Origin: Dyella sp. GSA-30
GTDB taxonomy: Bacteria; Pseudomonadota; Gammaproteobacteria; Xanthomonadales; Rhodanobacteraceae
Reading direction: 5' to 3'
NCBI RefSeq assembly: GCF_027924605.1
Contig: NZ_AP027042.1
Span: forward strand, 2,209,524 to 2,273,523
DNA length: 64,000 nt
A program made the translations under genes and the position numbers. Shown here in pieces: positions 1-8,593 of this stretch (position 1 is its first letter; the number at the start of each line of letters is the position of its first letter). The notes below the pieces were generated by a model, which ran no database searches, was not told the origin of the DNA, and saw only the letters and a program-made list of their open reading frames with translations.

Positions 1-1983
1 CCCATCAACGACTCCGGCAGCTACGCCGTGTTCGCCAGCGAATACGGCGACTCGGAAAACGTCGGCGACATCACCGTGCTGCAGGGCACGCCGGACCTGG
101 ACATGCCCGATGCGGGCGCCGCCGGTGGCCACATTGCCTGGGCAACGATCGATCCGTCGCACAAGGCCGGCGTGGACATCACCGAGTCCTACGGCTCGCA
201 TGATTACCACCGCACGTTTGTTCGTCTGAACACTGGCGACCTCGGTCCGGTGCGCTCGTGGATCTCGTTCTCGGACAACAAGGTCGACAAGTGGCGCGGT
301 GCGGGCGACCTGGAAATCCGCAAGGTCGACGGCAAGGCACTGTGGACGATCGATGACAACAACTCGGTCAGCGCCTCGCTGCAGTACAACCGCGAAACCC
401 GCGACCAGTATCGTTTCTTGACCAAGGCTCAGGAGCAGAGCAACTACTTCCTGGACTGGGACGAAACCTACAAGCCGAAGTCGAACGATACGAACTACTA
501 CGGCCTGCACCTCAACAATTTCACCAACTACATGTTCAGCCTGGACGGCGAGTTCAAGCTGGCTGACAGCCTGCGCCTGTCGGTGGTCCCGTACTTCCAG
601 TACGGCGACGGCGGTTCGGGCGGCGGCAGCAGCTTCTTCGCCGAAACCACCAATGTCACGCAGAACCAGAACGAGAATGCGCACCAGGATCTGAACCAGG
701 ACGGCGCGATCGTCACCGGCCCGAATGGCAAGAAGGCGCTGGTTTACTCCTTCAGCAAGAGCACCACTTACCGCCCGGGCATCCTGTTCAAGTTCAACCA
801 GGACTTGAGCATGAACAACAGCCTCGAGTACGGCCTGTGGTATGAGCGCACTCGCCAGGAGCAGGGCGAACCGTACAGCACGGCCAATTACCTGACCGGC
901 ACGCCGGACAACGTCTGGGGCGATTCGAACTACGTTTACTACCCCAACGGCCAGATCCAGTCGCTGTACAACGAATTCACCAAGACCGAAAACGAAAAGG
1001 TCTTCGTTACCGACACCTGGACCCCGACCGACCAGTGGACCTTCCAGTTGGGCGCGGCGTACCTGCATGCCGAGCGTTCGGGTTTTGCGTATGAGTACCC
1101 GGGCAACCAGGGTGGCTTCAATCCGCCGGGCTTCGGTGGCAACTTCGACCGCGATTACCACAAGGTCACGCCGGCGCTGGGCATCAAGTACCAGATCGAC
1201 GAGAACAACCAGCTGTTCTACGGCGTGGGCGAAACCTACCGCGCACCGCAGAACACTTCGGTGTCGCTGAACCTGGTTACCGGCCGCCCGTCGAACAAGC
1301 CCGAGCAGTCGTGGAACAACGATCTGGGCTGGCGCTTCTATAACGACACGTTCTCGGCCAGCGCCGAGATCTACCGCGCCAACTTCAGCAACCGCGTGGT
1401 CAACGGCTTCGACCAGGATACCGGCGAGAGCTACTCGACCCAGATCGGCCGCGTGAAGCAGCAGGGTTTCGATGCCGAAGCCAGCATCAAGTTCCTCACG
1501 AACTTCAAGCTGTACGGTTCGTACACCTACACGCAGTCCAAGCTCGAGAGCAACTTCAACGCTGGTGACGACGGTATCTACCCGACCATCGGCAAGGACA
1601 TGATCAATGCGCCGCGCAACATCGGTCACCTGGTCCTGAGCTACGACAACGGTCCGTTCTGGGCCAGCCTTGGTGCGAGCTTCCACGGTTCGTTCTACGG
1701 CGACTTCATGAACACGGAGAAGAACGGTGGCTACACCACCTTCAACTTCAACACCGGTTACCACTTCGACGACTTCTCGACCTGGTTCCGCAGCCCGTAC
1801 ATCAAGCTCAACTTCGCCAACATCACCGACAAGCATGCGCTGACGTATGCGACCAACTCGGCGACGCTGGCCAAGGGCACGATCCGCGACGTCGATGGCG
1901 TCAAGCTGTTCACCACCACGCCGACGTACTCGCTGCTTGAGCCGCGCACGTTCATGATCACCGTGGGCGCTTCGTTCTTCTAA
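1..1983 (+). CDS. TonB-dependent outer-membrane receptor, C-terminal part (5' end outside window)
   Basis: The reading frame is open from base 1, so the start lies upstream; about 660 codons are present, ending at TAA. What remains is the 22-strand barrel region: alternating aromatic/polar strands, a YRAP motif in the segment GVGETYRAPQN (a common TonB-receptor barrel signature), an NITDKHALTY segment near the end, and a terminal Phe (GASFF) as required for BAM-dependent insertion. The plug domain and TonB box are not in the window. Such receptors import ferric siderophores, vitamin B12, or in Xanthomonadales plant glycans; the ligand cannot be told from this part. A terminator follows directly, so it is the last gene of its transcript. 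Family assignment is firm, substrate unknown. Confidence 0.9.
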   Translation, partial: PINDSGSYAVFASEYGDSENVGDITVLQGTPDLDMPDAGAAGGHIAWATIDPSHKAGVDITESYGSHDYHRTFVRLNTGDLGPVRSWISFSDNKVDKWRGAGDLEIRKVDGKALWTIDDNNSVSASLQYNRETRDQYRFLTKAQEQSNYFLDWDETYKPKSNDTNYYGLHLNNFTNYMFSLDGEFKLADSLRLSVVPYFQYGDGGSGGGSSFFAETTNVTQNQNENAHQDLNQDGAIVTGPNGKKALVYSFSKSTTYRPGILFKFNQDLSMNNSLEYGLWYERTRQEQGEPYSTANYLTGTPDNVWGDSNYVYYPNGQIQSLYNEFTKTENEKVFVTDTWTPTDQWTFQLGAAYLHAERSGFAYEYPGNQGGFNPPGFGGNFDRDYHKVTPALGIKYQIDENNQLFYGVGETYRAPQNTSVSLNLVTGRPSNKPEQSWNNDLGWRFYNDTFSASAEIYRANFSNRVVNGFDQDTGESYSTQIGRVKQQGFDAEASIKFLTNFKLYGSYTYTQSKLESNFNAGDDGIYPTIGKDMINAPRNIGHLVLSYDNGPFWASLGASFHGSFYGDFMNTEKNGGYTTFNFNTGYHFDDFSTWFRSPYIKLNFANITDKHALTYATNSATLAKGTIRDVDGVKLFTTTPTYSLLEPRTFMITVGASFF

Positions 1984-2035
1984 GCAACCATCGGCGACAA
2001 CGGCGGGGCTTTAGGCCTCGCCCAGTCTCGAAACC

Positions 2036-2070
2036 AAAACCGGTCCCGCGAGGGGCCGGTTTTTTTTCTT
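2036..2070 (+). terminator. Rho-independent terminator after TonB receptor
   Basis: A GC-rich hairpin (CCGGTCCC / GGGGCCGG with one G-T wobble, loop GCGA) is followed by a run of eight T residues, 55-80 bases after the receptor stop codon. Confidence 0.8.
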
Positions 2071-2104
2071 TTGACAGCAAGAACTTGAGGTGTCGATGTG
2101 AGAA

Positions 2105-2134
2105 TTGCGTCAAAAAGTTACGAAACTGTAATAT
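2105..2134 (+). promoter_or_regulatory. Possible sigma-70 promoter for the Oar-like receptor
   Basis: TTGCGT and TAATAT are separated by 18 bases in an AT-rich stretch inside the 322-base gap between the two receptor genes. This leaves a leader of about 165 bases before the start codon. Nothing else recognisable lies in this gap apart from the upstream terminator. Confidence 0.4.
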
Positions 2135-2305
2135 GCTACGACTACAGTTGCCCGGACGTTCTTGCGCCGGCTGCGGTGTGTGGCTGCGGTAAGCGTCAAA
2201 TAAAATTAGGGGAATCAGCCACTTAAGCTTTATGGCGAGGAGACACGGGATCTCCGGAGCTGGCCCCACGGTTTTTTGTTGCGAATCTTAAGGGGTTATC
2301 TCTCA

Positions 2306-5300
2306 ATGAATCTTCGTCTCCGCACGAAAGTGCTGCCGTTAGCTATTACCGCGCTTCTGGCCTCGTCGCCGGTGCTTGCGCAGGACACTTCCTCTTCCGT
2401 GAGTGGCCGCGTCCTCGACGCAAGCGGCCAGCCGGTCGTCGGCGCCAACGTCCAGATCGTGCACGCTCCGTCAGGCACGACCAAGACCACCCAGACCGAT
2501 GCCAGCGGCCGTTACTCCGCGCAAGGTCTGCGCGTGGGCGGTCCGTTCGACATCAAGGTCGACAAGGATGGTCAGCAGAGCGAACAGGATGGCGTCTACC
2601 TGCAGCTGGCTGCCGACACCGCCGTCAACATCACGCTGAGCGGCGCGCACGCGGAAGCGGCGAAGGAATTGCAGGGCATCACCGTCTCGGCCAATTCGCT
2701 GTCGCAGACCTTCACGCCGGACAACAAGGGTCTGGCGACCAACGTCTCGCGTCGTGAGCTCGAAGCCACGCCGACCCCGGGTCGTTCGATCCAGAACATC
2801 GTGCGTCTCGATCCGCGCATCACCATTACCGATCGCGCGCGTGGCGAAATTTCGCTCGCCGGCCAGAACAGCCGCTACAACAACATCACCGTCGACTCGG
2901 TCAGCGCGAACGATCCGTTCGGCCTGAACGCCAACGGCCTGCCGACGCTCGGCACGCCGATCTCGCAGGACGCCATCGAGGAATACAACATCTCGCCGGC
3001 GAACTACGACGTGGGCACCCGTCGCGGCGTGGGCGCGAACATCAACGCGGTCACCAAGAGCGGTACCAACGATTTCCACGGTTCTGTGTACTACGCGTTC
3101 CAGAACCAGAACATGATCGGCAAGAACGAGCAGGATGTTAAGTACCAGGGCTTCGACCGCACCTGGACGGGCGGTGCAACGTTCGGTGGTCCGATCATCA
3201 AGGACAAGCTGTTCTTCTTCGGTTTGGTCGAAAAGAGCACCCAGATCGGCGCGGGTAGCCCGTTCGGTCCGGAAGATTCCAATGCCGGCACCAAGATCAA
3301 GGGCCTGACCACCGCGCAGGTGGATCAGATCCGTCAGATCGCCAGGCAGGTCGGTATTACCCAGGACCTGGGTTCGATCGGCGGCGGCAATTCCAACCTG
3401 ACCGACAAGCGTTACCTCGGCAAGATCGACTGGAACATCGCCGACAACCATCGCGCCAGTTTTACCTATAGCCAGACCAAGGAAAACAAGCCGATCATCA
3501 CCGGCAGCACGACCAAGCTGGTGCTGTCGAGCGGCTGGTACAAGACCTCGGTCAACAACAAGAGCTACGCGCTGCATTTCTACGACGATTGGAACGATAC
3601 GTTCTCGTCCGATACCACGGTCTCGTATGCGGACTTCAAGCAGAACCGCGACCCGTACAACGGCGTGGACATGCCTGACATTACCGTCTATCCGGTAAAT
3701 TTCAGCGGTCCTGCTGTCGAGTTCGGCACGGAGTTCTCCACCCAGGCCAACGTGCTCCAGGTGAAAACCTTGAACGCGGCTTGGGCCGGCACGCTGTTCC
3801 TCGGCGAGCACAATGTGAAGTTCGGTGTCGATTTCGAGAAGGACAAGTACTACAACCTATTCCTGCAGGGTGCCTTCGGTAGCTACACCTTCGAAGACCT
3901 CAACAACGGCGCCACCACCGGCTTGCAGAACTTTGCCAGCGGCAACTACTGGCGATACACCTATAACCGTCCCGCCAACGGTCTGTCGCTTGGCGATGTC
4001 GCTGCGCGTTACAGCCTGAACCAGTGGGGCGTGTTCCTGCAGGATACCTGGCAGGTCACCAACAACCTGTCGTTGCAGTACGGCGTGCGTGTCGACATCC
4101 CGTTGATGGACGACAAGCCGTTGTACAACGCTAAGTACGCCAGCACATTTGGCGGCACGAATCAGACCACGATCAATGGCAACCGCGTCATCCAGCCGCG
4201 CTTGTCGTTCAACTACAACTTCGACACCGAGCACATGACTCAGCTGCGCGGCGGCGCGGGTCTGTTCGTGACGAACCAGCCGGGCGTGTGGTTGGGCAAT
4301 ATCTTCTCCAACTCCGGTGTGACGCAGACGCAGTACACCTGCGGTCCGACACAGGCTGCGCCCTGCAATACGGTGGCGACGATGCCTCCGTTCAGCCCGG
4401 ATGCGCATAACCAGCCTGATGGCCGCACCAACGGTGGCCAGATGACGGTCAATACCATTTCGCCGGGCTGGCGCATTCCCACTGCTTGGAAGGTCAGCCT
4501 GGGCATCGACAAGGAGCTGCCGTGGTGGGGCTTGGTCGCCACCGCCGACTGGCTGCATATCGACGCACGCGATGCAGTGTGGTTCCAGAACTTCAACCTC
4601 GGTGCGCCGGTGCGCACGCTGCCTGATGGCCGCGCTTCGTACTATCGTTTGCCGAACGATCCGAACTACAAGGCCCCGGCCGGTCAGCCATCGCAGTCGC
4701 CGCGCGCCAACGCCAATACCGGATTCTCCGGCTCGAACATCAACCTGGACAACACCGGCAAGGGCAAGTCGGACAGCATCTCGCTGTCGTTGAAGAAGGC
4801 CTTCTCGAACGACTGGTCGGGCATGGTCGGCTTCACCTGGAGCCGTGCGACGGAAGTGAATCCGGGTACGTCCTCGGTGGCGAACTCGAACTACTCCAAC
4901 AACTACGTCTACAACTCCAACGAGAACGTCGCCAGCCCGTCCAACTACTCGATCCCGCGTCGCGTGATCGCTTCGTTGAACTGGCAGCACGCGTTCTTCG
5001 GCGACTACGTCACCTCGGCCAGCCTGTTCTACGACGGTCACTCGGCCGCTCCGTACAGCTGGGCCTTCGGCAACGACGCCAATGGCGACGGCTATAGCAA
5101 CGACCTGGTCTATATCCCGCGCCCGGGTGAAGTCGAGTTCCGTCCGGGCACGTCGCAGGCGACGATCAATCAGTTCTATGAGTACATCCAGAAGAACGAC
5201 TACCTGCGCGACCACCAGGGCCAGGTGGCCCAGCGCAACGGTGACCGAGCTGGCTGGATCAACCAGATCGACCTGAGCTTCAGCCAGGAAATCCCGGGCC

Positions 5301-5608
5301 TGTTCAAGGGCAACAAGGGCGTGATCAAGCTGGACGTCTACAACTTCACGAACCTGCTGAACAAGAAGTGGGGTATCGAGAAGCGTGTGAACTTCCCGGG
5401 TGGTCGCTTCCTGGCCGACTACTACGGTATCGATCCGGCCACCGGCAAGTACATCTACAACATCGATTGCACCGGCAAGCCGGCTTCCTGTGCCAACTAC
5501 ATCCAGGGCGGCAAGTACTCGCCCAAGGAAGTTCCGACCTATATCAACAACAACGACGACCTGGCCCAGCGCTGGTCCGTCCTGTTGACGGTGAAGTACA
5601 CCTTCTAA
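2306..5608 (+). CDS. Oar-like TonB-dependent receptor with N-terminal carboxypeptidase-regulatory-like domain
   Basis: A 1100-residue outer-membrane protein. I start it at ATG 2306 (MNLRLRTKV), 11 bases after an AAGGGG ribosome site; a longer frame exists but has no better site. Residues 1-25 are a signal peptide ending SPVLA. Residues about 28-110 form a CarboxypepD_reg-like beta-sandwich (SGRVLDASGQPVVGANVQI), followed by a plug with a TonB-receptor-like core (IQNIVRLDPRI, AGQNSRYNNITVDSV) and a long barrel ending VKYTF. This order matches the Oar group, large receptors common in Xanthomonadales and Myxococcus and thought to move bulky ligands or take part in protein export; the substrate is not known. 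It has its own promoter region and terminator and so is monocistronic. Confidence 0.92.
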   Translation: MNLRLRTKVLPLAITALLASSPVLAQDTSSSVSGRVLDASGQPVVGANVQIVHAPSGTTKTTQTDASGRYSAQGLRVGGPFDIKVDKDGQQSEQDGVYLQLAADTAVNITLSGAHAEAAKELQGITVSANSLSQTFTPDNKGLATNVSRRELEATPTPGRSIQNIVRLDPRITITDRARGEISLAGQNSRYNNITVDSVSANDPFGLNANGLPTLGTPISQDAIEEYNISPANYDVGTRRGVGANINAVTKSGTNDFHGSVYYAFQNQNMIGKNEQDVKYQGFDRTWTGGATFGGPIIKDKLFFFGLVEKSTQIGAGSPFGPEDSNAGTKIKGLTTAQVDQIRQIARQVGITQDLGSIGGGNSNLTDKRYLGKIDWNIADNHRASFTYSQTKENKPIITGSTTKLVLSSGWYKTSVNNKSYALHFYDDWNDTFSSDTTVSYADFKQNRDPYNGVDMPDITVYPVNFSGPAVEFGTEFSTQANVLQVKTLNAAWAGTLFLGEHNVKFGVDFEKDKYYNLFLQGAFGSYTFEDLNNGATTGLQNFASGNYWRYTYNRPANGLSLGDVAARYSLNQWGVFLQDTWQVTNNLSLQYGVRVDIPLMDDKPLYNAKYASTFGGTNQTTINGNRVIQPRLSFNYNFDTEHMTQLRGGAGLFVTNQPGVWLGNIFSNSGVTQTQYTCGPTQAAPCNTVATMPPFSPDAHNQPDGRTNGGQMTVNTISPGWRIPTAWKVSLGIDKELPWWGLVATADWLHIDARDAVWFQNFNLGAPVRTLPDGRASYYRLPNDPNYKAPAGQPSQSPRANANTGFSGSNINLDNTGKGKSDSISLSLKKAFSNDWSGMVGFTWSRATEVNPGTSSVANSNYSNNYVYNSNENVASPSNYSIPRRVIASLNWQHAFFGDYVTSASLFYDGHSAAPYSWAFGNDANGDGYSNDLVYIPRPGEVEFRPGTSQATINQFYEYIQKNDYLRDHQGQVAQRNGDRAGWINQIDLSFSQEIPGLFKGNKGVIKLDVYNFTNLLNKKWGIEKRVNFPGGRFLADYYGIDPATGKYIYNIDCTGKPASCANYIQGGKYSPKEVPTYINNNDDLAQRWSVLLTVKYTF

Positions 5609-5634
5609 GCAAAAGCTTGCGAAGAAGCTTCGAC

Positions 5635-5668
5635 AGGCCGGTGCCCGCAGGGGTGCCGGCCTTTTTTT
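5635..5668 (+). terminator. Rho-independent terminator after Oar-like receptor
   Basis: A 12-pair hairpin (AGGCCGGTGCCC against GGGGTGCCGGCCT, two wobbles) is followed by seven T residues. Confidence 0.85.
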
Positions 5669-5768
5669 GGCTTGACCGTGCCGCCCCTAGCGCGAGAAGC
5701 TAAGCGGTCCGCCAAGAAAAAGTTTACGGACGAGAAAGCCGCGAGGGCGCGGCCTAGGAGATGAAGTG

Positions 5769-7169
5769 ATGAATGCAGTACAAGCCGGCAAGGCCGGTCG
5801 GGCCGGTACCGTCAGCGCGCGTATTTCGCCCGCCGGTGGCCTGGATATTCTTTCCCGCAACGAAGTGGCGCGCCTGCGCAATGCCAGCGGTTCGGGCATG
5901 CACATGCTGCTGCGCCGCTGCGCGCTGGCGGTGTTGACCTCGGGCAGCATGAGCGACGACCCGCGTGGCATTCTCGAGCAGTTCCCGGATTTCGACATCC
6001 AGGTGCTGCAGCAGGACCGCGGCATCAAGATCGAGCTGTCGAATGCGCCGGCACAGGCGTTTGTCGACGGCCAGATCATCCGCGGTATCAACGAGCTGCT
6101 GGTGGCCGTGGTACGCGATATCGTCTACGTGTCGACGCAGCTGGAGCAGGGCGGTTTCGACCTCGACGATACCGTGGGCCTGACCCATGCCGTGTTCGAG
6201 ATCCTGCGTAATGCGCGCATTCTCAAGCCGCAGATCGATCCGAACCTGGTGGTGTGCTGGGGCGGTCATTCGATCTCGCGCGACGAATACGAATACACCA
6301 AGCAGGTGGGCTATCAGCTCGGCCTGCGCGGCGCCGACATCTGCACGGGTTGCGGCCCGGGCGCGATGAAGGGGCCGATGAAGGGCGCGACGATCGCGCA
6401 CGCCAAGCAGCGCCGCAAGCACAATCGCTATATCGGCATCACCGAGCCGGGCATCATCGCTGCCGAGTCGCCGAACCCGATCGTCAACAACCTGGTGATC
6501 ATGCCGGACATCGAGAAGCGCCTCGAAGCCTTCGTGCGCATCTCCCACGGCATCATCGTGTTCCCCGGCGGCGTGGGCACGGCGGAAGAAATCCTCTATC
6601 TGCTGGGTATCCTGTTGCATCCGGACAACGCCGGCATTCCGTTCCCGCTGATCTTTACCGGCCCCAAGCAGTCCGCCGCGTATTTCGAGCAGATCGACCG
6701 CTTCCTGCGCCTGACCCTGGGCGACGAGGTGGCGCAGCACTACCAGATCATCGTCGACGACCCGGCCGCGGTAGCGCGGGCGATGGTGCGTGGCATCGAG
6801 AAGGTGCGCAATTACCGTCTCGACAACAAGGACGCGTTCTTCTTCAACTGGTCCTTGAGCATCCCGTTTGCCTTCCAGGTGCCGTTCCGTCCGACCCACG
6901 AAGCCATGCGCTCGCTGGCGATCCGCCGCGACCGGCCGCGTCACGAGCTGGCCGCGGACCTGCGACGTGCCTTTTCCGGCATCGTGGCCGGCAATGTGAA
7001 GGAAGAGGGCATCCGCGCCATCGAGCAGGAAGGCCCGTTCCAGATCGACGGCGAAGCTGACATCATGCGCGCGCTGGACGAGCTGCTGAAGGCTTTCGTC
7101 GTTCAGCATCGCATGAAGCTTCCTGGTGGTACGGCCTATGTGCCGTGCTACAAGGTGCTGGCCAGCTGA
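5769..7169 (+). CDS. ppnN: Pyrimidine/purine nucleotide 5'-monophosphate nucleosidase PpnN (LOG family)
   Basis: PpnN hydrolyses the N-glycosidic bond of nucleoside 5'-monophosphates to free base and ribose 5-phosphate, and in E. coli is controlled by (p)ppGpp. The 466-residue product fits the family (E. coli 454). The N-terminal regulatory part has SRNEVARLR; the LOG signature FPGGVGTAEEILYLL is near residue 265, with CTGCGPGAMKGPMKGA (nucleotide-binding loop) near residue 195. ATG 5769 is chosen because AGGAG lies 8 bases upstream; the overlapping GTG 5766 is less likely. It stands alone, with a strong tRNA promoter beginning just after its stop. Confidence 0.93.
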   Translation: MNAVQAGKAGRAGTVSARISPAGGLDILSRNEVARLRNASGSGMHMLLRRCALAVLTSGSMSDDPRGILEQFPDFDIQVLQQDRGIKIELSNAPAQAFVDGQIIRGINELLVAVVRDIVYVSTQLEQGGFDLDDTVGLTHAVFEILRNARILKPQIDPNLVVCWGGHSISRDEYEYTKQVGYQLGLRGADICTGCGPGAMKGPMKGATIAHAKQRRKHNRYIGITEPGIIAAESPNPIVNNLVIMPDIEKRLEAFVRISHGIIVFPGGVGTAEEILYLLGILLHPDNAGIPFPLIFTGPKQSAAYFEQIDRFLRLTLGDEVAQHYQIIVDDPAAVARAMVRGIEKVRNYRLDNKDAFFFNWSLSIPFAFQVPFRPTHEAMRSLAIRRDRPRHELAADLRRAFSGIVAGNVKEEGIRAIEQEGPFQIDGEADIMRALDELLKAFVVQHRMKLPGGTAYVPCYKVLAS

Positions 7170-7189
7170 AAAAGTTAGGGTCGGTTGGC

Positions 7190-7218
7190 TTGACAGCTCC
7201 GACCCCTTTTCGCAGAAT
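7190..7218 (+). promoter_or_regulatory. Sigma-70 promoter of tRNA-Asn
   Basis: A consensus -35 box TTGACA and a -10 box CAGAAT are spaced 17 bases apart, ending 12 bases before the mature tRNA 5' end. Confidence 0.8.
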
Positions 7219-7230
7219 ACGCAGCTCCCC

Positions 7231-7307
7231 GCCCGAATAGCTCAGCTGGTTAGAGCACTTGACTGTTAATCAGGGGGTCGTTGGTTCGAGTCCAACTTCG
7301 GGCGCCA
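7231..7307 (+). tRNA. tRNA-Asn (anticodon GTT)
   Basis: A 77-base cloverleaf: acceptor GCCCGAA / TTCGGGC, D stem GCTC/GAGC, anticodon loop CTGTTAA carrying GTT, T loop TTCGAGT, discriminator G and encoded CCA. It is flanked by a clear promoter and terminator and is transcribed alone. Confidence 0.98.
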
Positions 7308-7315
7308 TATTCAGC

Positions 7316-7343
7316 AAAAGGCCGCGAGCGATCGCGGCCTTTT
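7316..7343 (+). terminator. Terminator after tRNA-Asn
   Basis: A perfect 12-pair stem (AAAAGGCCGCGA / TCGCGGCCTTTT) with loop GCGA starts 9 bases after the tRNA CCA. Confidence 0.85.
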
Positions 7344-7420
7344 GCTTTGTCTGTCTGCGTCAAGTGCATAGGGTGTCGGCTAGAGTCTGCGCATCACTTG
7401 ATTCACTAAAGGGCTGGGGC

Positions 7421-7873
7421 ATGGCACAGGCAGGGGCGATCGGGCGTCGAGTCCGGATGTGTGCAGGGCTGGTCGCGGGGCTTATGTTTGCGCAGCCGAG
7501 CGGGGCGGCGGATGCCGTATCGGAAACGTTGCTGAAAACGACGAAATCCTGGGATGGAGCGCTCTACAAGGCCTATCCCTCGGGGCAGCCGGAGGTTACT
7601 GTGCTGCGAATCTATATTCCGCCGCACAGCACCCTGGCCTGGCACTACCATCCAGTGATCAACGCTGCCTATGTACTGAGTGGCGAGTTGACGGTTCAGC
7701 GTCGTGACAACGGTCAGCAGCAGGCGATTCGTGCGGGCCAGGTCCTGCCTGAAATGGTCGACAACGCGCACCGCGGCTTTACCGGCGACCAATCGGCCAC
7801 CTTGATCGTTTTTTATGCGGGTGCCTCGGGCACGAGTATTACTGTGCCGATCACGGTGACTGCGACACACTAG
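7421..7873 (+). CDS. Secreted cupin-domain protein
   Basis: 150 residues with an N-terminal signal peptide (hydrophobic CAGLVAGLMFAQ, predicted cut after SGAA). The rest is one cupin barrel: motif 1 includes WHYHPVINAAYVLSGEL, where two histidines are present but the usual glutamate ligand is alanine, and motif 2 is PEMVDNAHRG. It is therefore a metal-binding cupin with one altered ligand, acting in the periplasm or outside; the reaction is unknown. The ATG at 7421 is the first start after the tRNA terminator; an upstream extension would run through the tRNA gene and is rejected. The GGGG before the start is a weak ribosome site. Confidence 0.75.
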   Translation: MAQAGAIGRRVRMCAGLVAGLMFAQPSGAADAVSETLLKTTKSWDGALYKAYPSGQPEVTVLRIYIPPHSTLAWHYHPVINAAYVLSGELTVQRRDNGQQQAIRAGQVLPEMVDNAHRGFTGDQSATLIVFYAGASGTSITVPITVTATH

Positions 7874-7900
7874 ATGTGCCATGCGGTTTGATCGCCGGAC

Positions 7901-8461
7901 TCATTCTTCGTTGCGGCAAGTCTCGGCTGCTTCGGCCGTAGCTCGGGCGCCGCGAATGCGGCCTGAGTTTGAGACAAAGACCTGCAAAGCCAGTTCGGCT
8001 CGCTTTCGATCGCAAAGCAGGATGCCGATATTGCTGCCGCTTGCGTAGCCCGTCGCGCGGAATACGACCGAACGGCGCCCCTGTGAGCTGGCGATACTTA
8101 GGTTGGCATGCCCCGAGCTTGCATGCCAAGGCTCCCCTTGGATTCGATGGGTACCGGCATCCCGCTCGGCATAGCCTGCGATCCAACCATCTTCCCACTG
8201 CACGGTGACCTCGCAGTGCTGGCCATCTCGGCTGGGACAGACGATGGTTCGCCGGCCGCTGCGGCTGGCCTGTTCTCGTGCATAACGCAGGCTGGTCATG
8301 AGCTCGGTTTGTGCCGCAGTCAGCCGCTCTCGCGATACAAGTGCGGCAAAGGAAGGTATCGCGGCGCAGGTCAGGACGGCCATCACAGCCAATGCGACGA
8401 CCATTTCGACCGTGGTCATGCCGCCGTTTCGACCTTGCCGGGATGCCCGTTTCTTCGCCAT
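7901..8461 (-). CDS. FimT/GspH-type type IV pilus minor pseudopilin
   Basis: 186 residues with a class-III prepilin signal: a short basic leader (MAKKRASRQGRNGG) cut before MTTVE, giving N-methylated Met and the conserved Glu5, then a 20-residue hydrophobic helix. The soluble part follows the GspH/FimT pattern (ERLTAAQTELMTSLRYAREQA, then beta strands). Such proteins are minor subunits that prime pilus or type II pseudopilus assembly and can bind DNA in competent bacteria. No fimU, pilV, pilW, pilX or pilE gene lies beside it, so it stands apart from the usual cluster. It is divergent from uvrB. Confidence 0.85.
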   Translation of the reverse strand: MAKKRASRQGRNGGMTTVEMVVALAVMAVLTCAAIPSFAALVSRERLTAAQTELMTSLRYAREQASRSGRRTIVCPSRDGQHCEVTVQWEDGWIAGYAERDAGTHRIQGEPWHASSGHANLSIASSQGRRSVVFRATGYASGSNIGILLCDRKRAELALQVFVSNSGRIRGARATAEAAETCRNEE

Positions 8462-8531
8462 AGGCGGGCATACTAGGTGGCGCGGACCATGGTGGCAGCC
8501 GGTCCAGGCGTGAGCGTGCCTTCATCCTCTG

Positions 8532-8548
8532 CTGACAGGTCCTGTCAG
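8532..8548. promoter_or_regulatory. Perfect 8-bp inverted repeat upstream of uvrB (candidate operator)
   Basis: CTGACAGG-T-CCTGTCAG lies in the uvrB/pseudopilin divergent gap, 11 bases before a -10-like TAAAAT (8560-8565), so a bound protein would cover the -35 region of uvrB. It does not fit the E. coli LexA box CTGT-N8-ACAG. Confidence 0.45.
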
Positions 8549-8593
8549 TAGGGTCAATTTAAAATCATCCCACTCGACCGCATATGGGCTGCC

